Part shown: in pieces, positions 31,559 through 32,143 of the stretch | Numbering within the stretch: position 1 is the first letter of the stretch | How the letters are laid out: each line of letters starts with the position of its first letter | Source: Anaeroplasma bactoclasticum | GTDB lineage: Bacteria; Bacillota_I; Bacilli_A; ML615J-28; CAG-313 | DNA length: 32,143 bases | Reading direction: 5' to 3' | Assembly: GCA_023667245.1 (NCBI GenBank) | Contig: JAMPAL010000014.1 | Location: 1 to 32,143, forward strand | Notes under the pieces: model-generated | Database searches by the model: none | What the model saw: the letters and a program-made list of their open reading frames with translations, nothing else | Told to the model about the DNA's origin: nothing | Translations under genes and position numbers: made by a program

Positions 31559-31609
31559 TTGACAGTGTAACATTGTTATGCTATAATATAATTGTAAAAC
31601 AATGTTACA
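31559..31609 (+). promoter_or_regulatory. Consensus sigma-A promoter with large flanking dyad (yhbD operator)
   Basis: TTGACA (31559-31564), 17-bp spacer and TATAAT (31582-31587) are both exact consensus. A 12-bp perfect inverted repeat, TGTAACATTGTT (31566-31577) and AACAATGTTACA (31598-31609), brackets the -10 box. Each arm is itself a small dyad (AAC-ATT-GTT), so this looks like two sites for a dimeric repressor. The regulator is not identified; YhbD itself is a candidate. Confidence 0.85.
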
Positions 31610-31623
31610 GAAGGGAAATGGAT

Positions 31624-32143
31624 ATGATCTCTAAAAAAGATTTATTAAAAAAGACCCATATTTCTTATGGGCAACTCTATCGCTGGAAAAGGGAGGGATT
31701 AATTCCTGAAGAATGGTTTATAAAGCAAAGTGTAACTACTGGACAAGAAACCTTTTTTGATGAAGACTTAATTATTCCCCGCATTGAGAAAATACTATCC
31801 CTAAAAGATAGTGACTATTCTATTGAAAAAATTAAAAATGTCCTCAATCCCGAAATCAAAGACATTACTTTTTCACTAGATAAGCTTAGACAACTCAAAT
31901 GCTTTGATGAAAAAATAATTAAAAAATTGGTGGGAAAACAAGAACTATTGAACATCAATGAAGTAGTGATTCTTTATGCACTTTCTCTCGCAAGAAAAGA
32001 AAGAGAAACTTTCTTTTATCACTTGAAGTTTGATTTAACACTTGAAAATTTTAAAGAATTTTCGTTTCACCAAGCAAAAATGGCACTGATTTCAAAAAAG
32101 CATGAGGGTTTTATTGTATTTTTTGATGAATCTCTTCTTCTAT
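31624..32143 (+). CDS. yhbD: YhbD family (DUF4004) MerR-like regulator, 5' part (cut by window edge)
   Basis: About 173 codons run to the window end without a stop. The protein opens MISKKDLLKKTHISYGQLYR and continues WKREGLIPEEWF and TTGQETFFDEDLI. This is the YhbD/DUF4004 signature, a MerR-type winged helix. In Bacillus, yhbD precedes yhbE and yhbF (polymer-forming bactofilin-type proteins), which could lie just beyond the edge. The ATG at 31624-31626 follows AAGGG by 8 nt. An ATG at 31618 is too close to the RBS. The promoter is exact consensus and bears a dyad, suggesting tight repression. Confidence 0.85.
   Translation, partial: MISKKDLLKKTHISYGQLYRWKREGLIPEEWFIKQSVTTGQETFFDEDLIIPRIEKILSLKDSDYSIEKIKNVLNPEIKDITFSLDKLRQLKCFDEKIIKKLVGKQELLNINEVVILYALSLARKERETFFYHLKFDLTLENFKEFSFHQAKMALISKKHEGFIVFFDESLLL

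Overview
The window is AT-rich DNA from a low-GC Gram-positive bacterium (Bacillota). The phoH-ybeY-cdd-era-yqzL-recO cluster, the YheI/YheH-type ABC pair, a long clostridial-style GluRS, an S8 protease carrying BspA-type leucine-rich repeats and luxS together suggest a gut-associated Erysipelotrichia-like or related firmicute. That taxonomic guess rests on gene content only. Almost every gene lies on the minus strand. The exceptions are rarA and the partial yhbD gene at the right edge.

Layout from left to right. (1) 1-455: N-terminal part of a MATE exporter, cut by the window edge. (2) 620-4719: a MarR regulator followed by a heterodimeric ABC exporter pair, with an 18-bp perfect palindrome at the MarR promoter. 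(3) 4800-5687: a DUF5131 (Gp37/Gp68-type) cysteine-motif protein with its own promoter. (4) 5753-6668: mostly non-coding, with two hairpins, a possible small RNA and a weak transposase relic. (5) 6669-11241: a two-gene secreted protease unit, consisting of a PrcB-like lipoprotein and a 1350-residue S8 peptidase with a 46-residue LRR super-repeat. (6) 11242-12456: AT-rich non-coding DNA. (7) 12506-14274: gltX followed directly by tRNA-Glu(CTC). (8) 14375-18230: a second heterodimeric ABC exporter (YheI/YheH type). (9) 18323-20227: dut and rarA, divergent. (10) 20241-21881: an FtsK-like membrane protein whose motor domain has lost its Walker motifs and which lacks the gamma domain. (11) 21986-24703: rpmG, then copZ and copA. 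(12) 24814-31482: a tightly packed run phoH-ybeY-cdd-era-yqzL-recO-luxS-PPIase-FNT-ADH that ends at a strong terminator. (13) 31559-32143: a consensus promoter with a large dyad driving a YhbD-family regulator.

The most unusual items are the ATPase-dead FtsK paralogue, the lipoprotein plus subtilisin/LRR unit (which recalls the prcB-prtP dentilisin arrangement of Treponema), and the operator architecture in front of yhbD. I saw no CRISPR array, intact insertion sequence, prophage or rRNA.

Where the longest open frame starts upstream of a better ribosome-binding site, I moved the start downstream and explain this in the entry.
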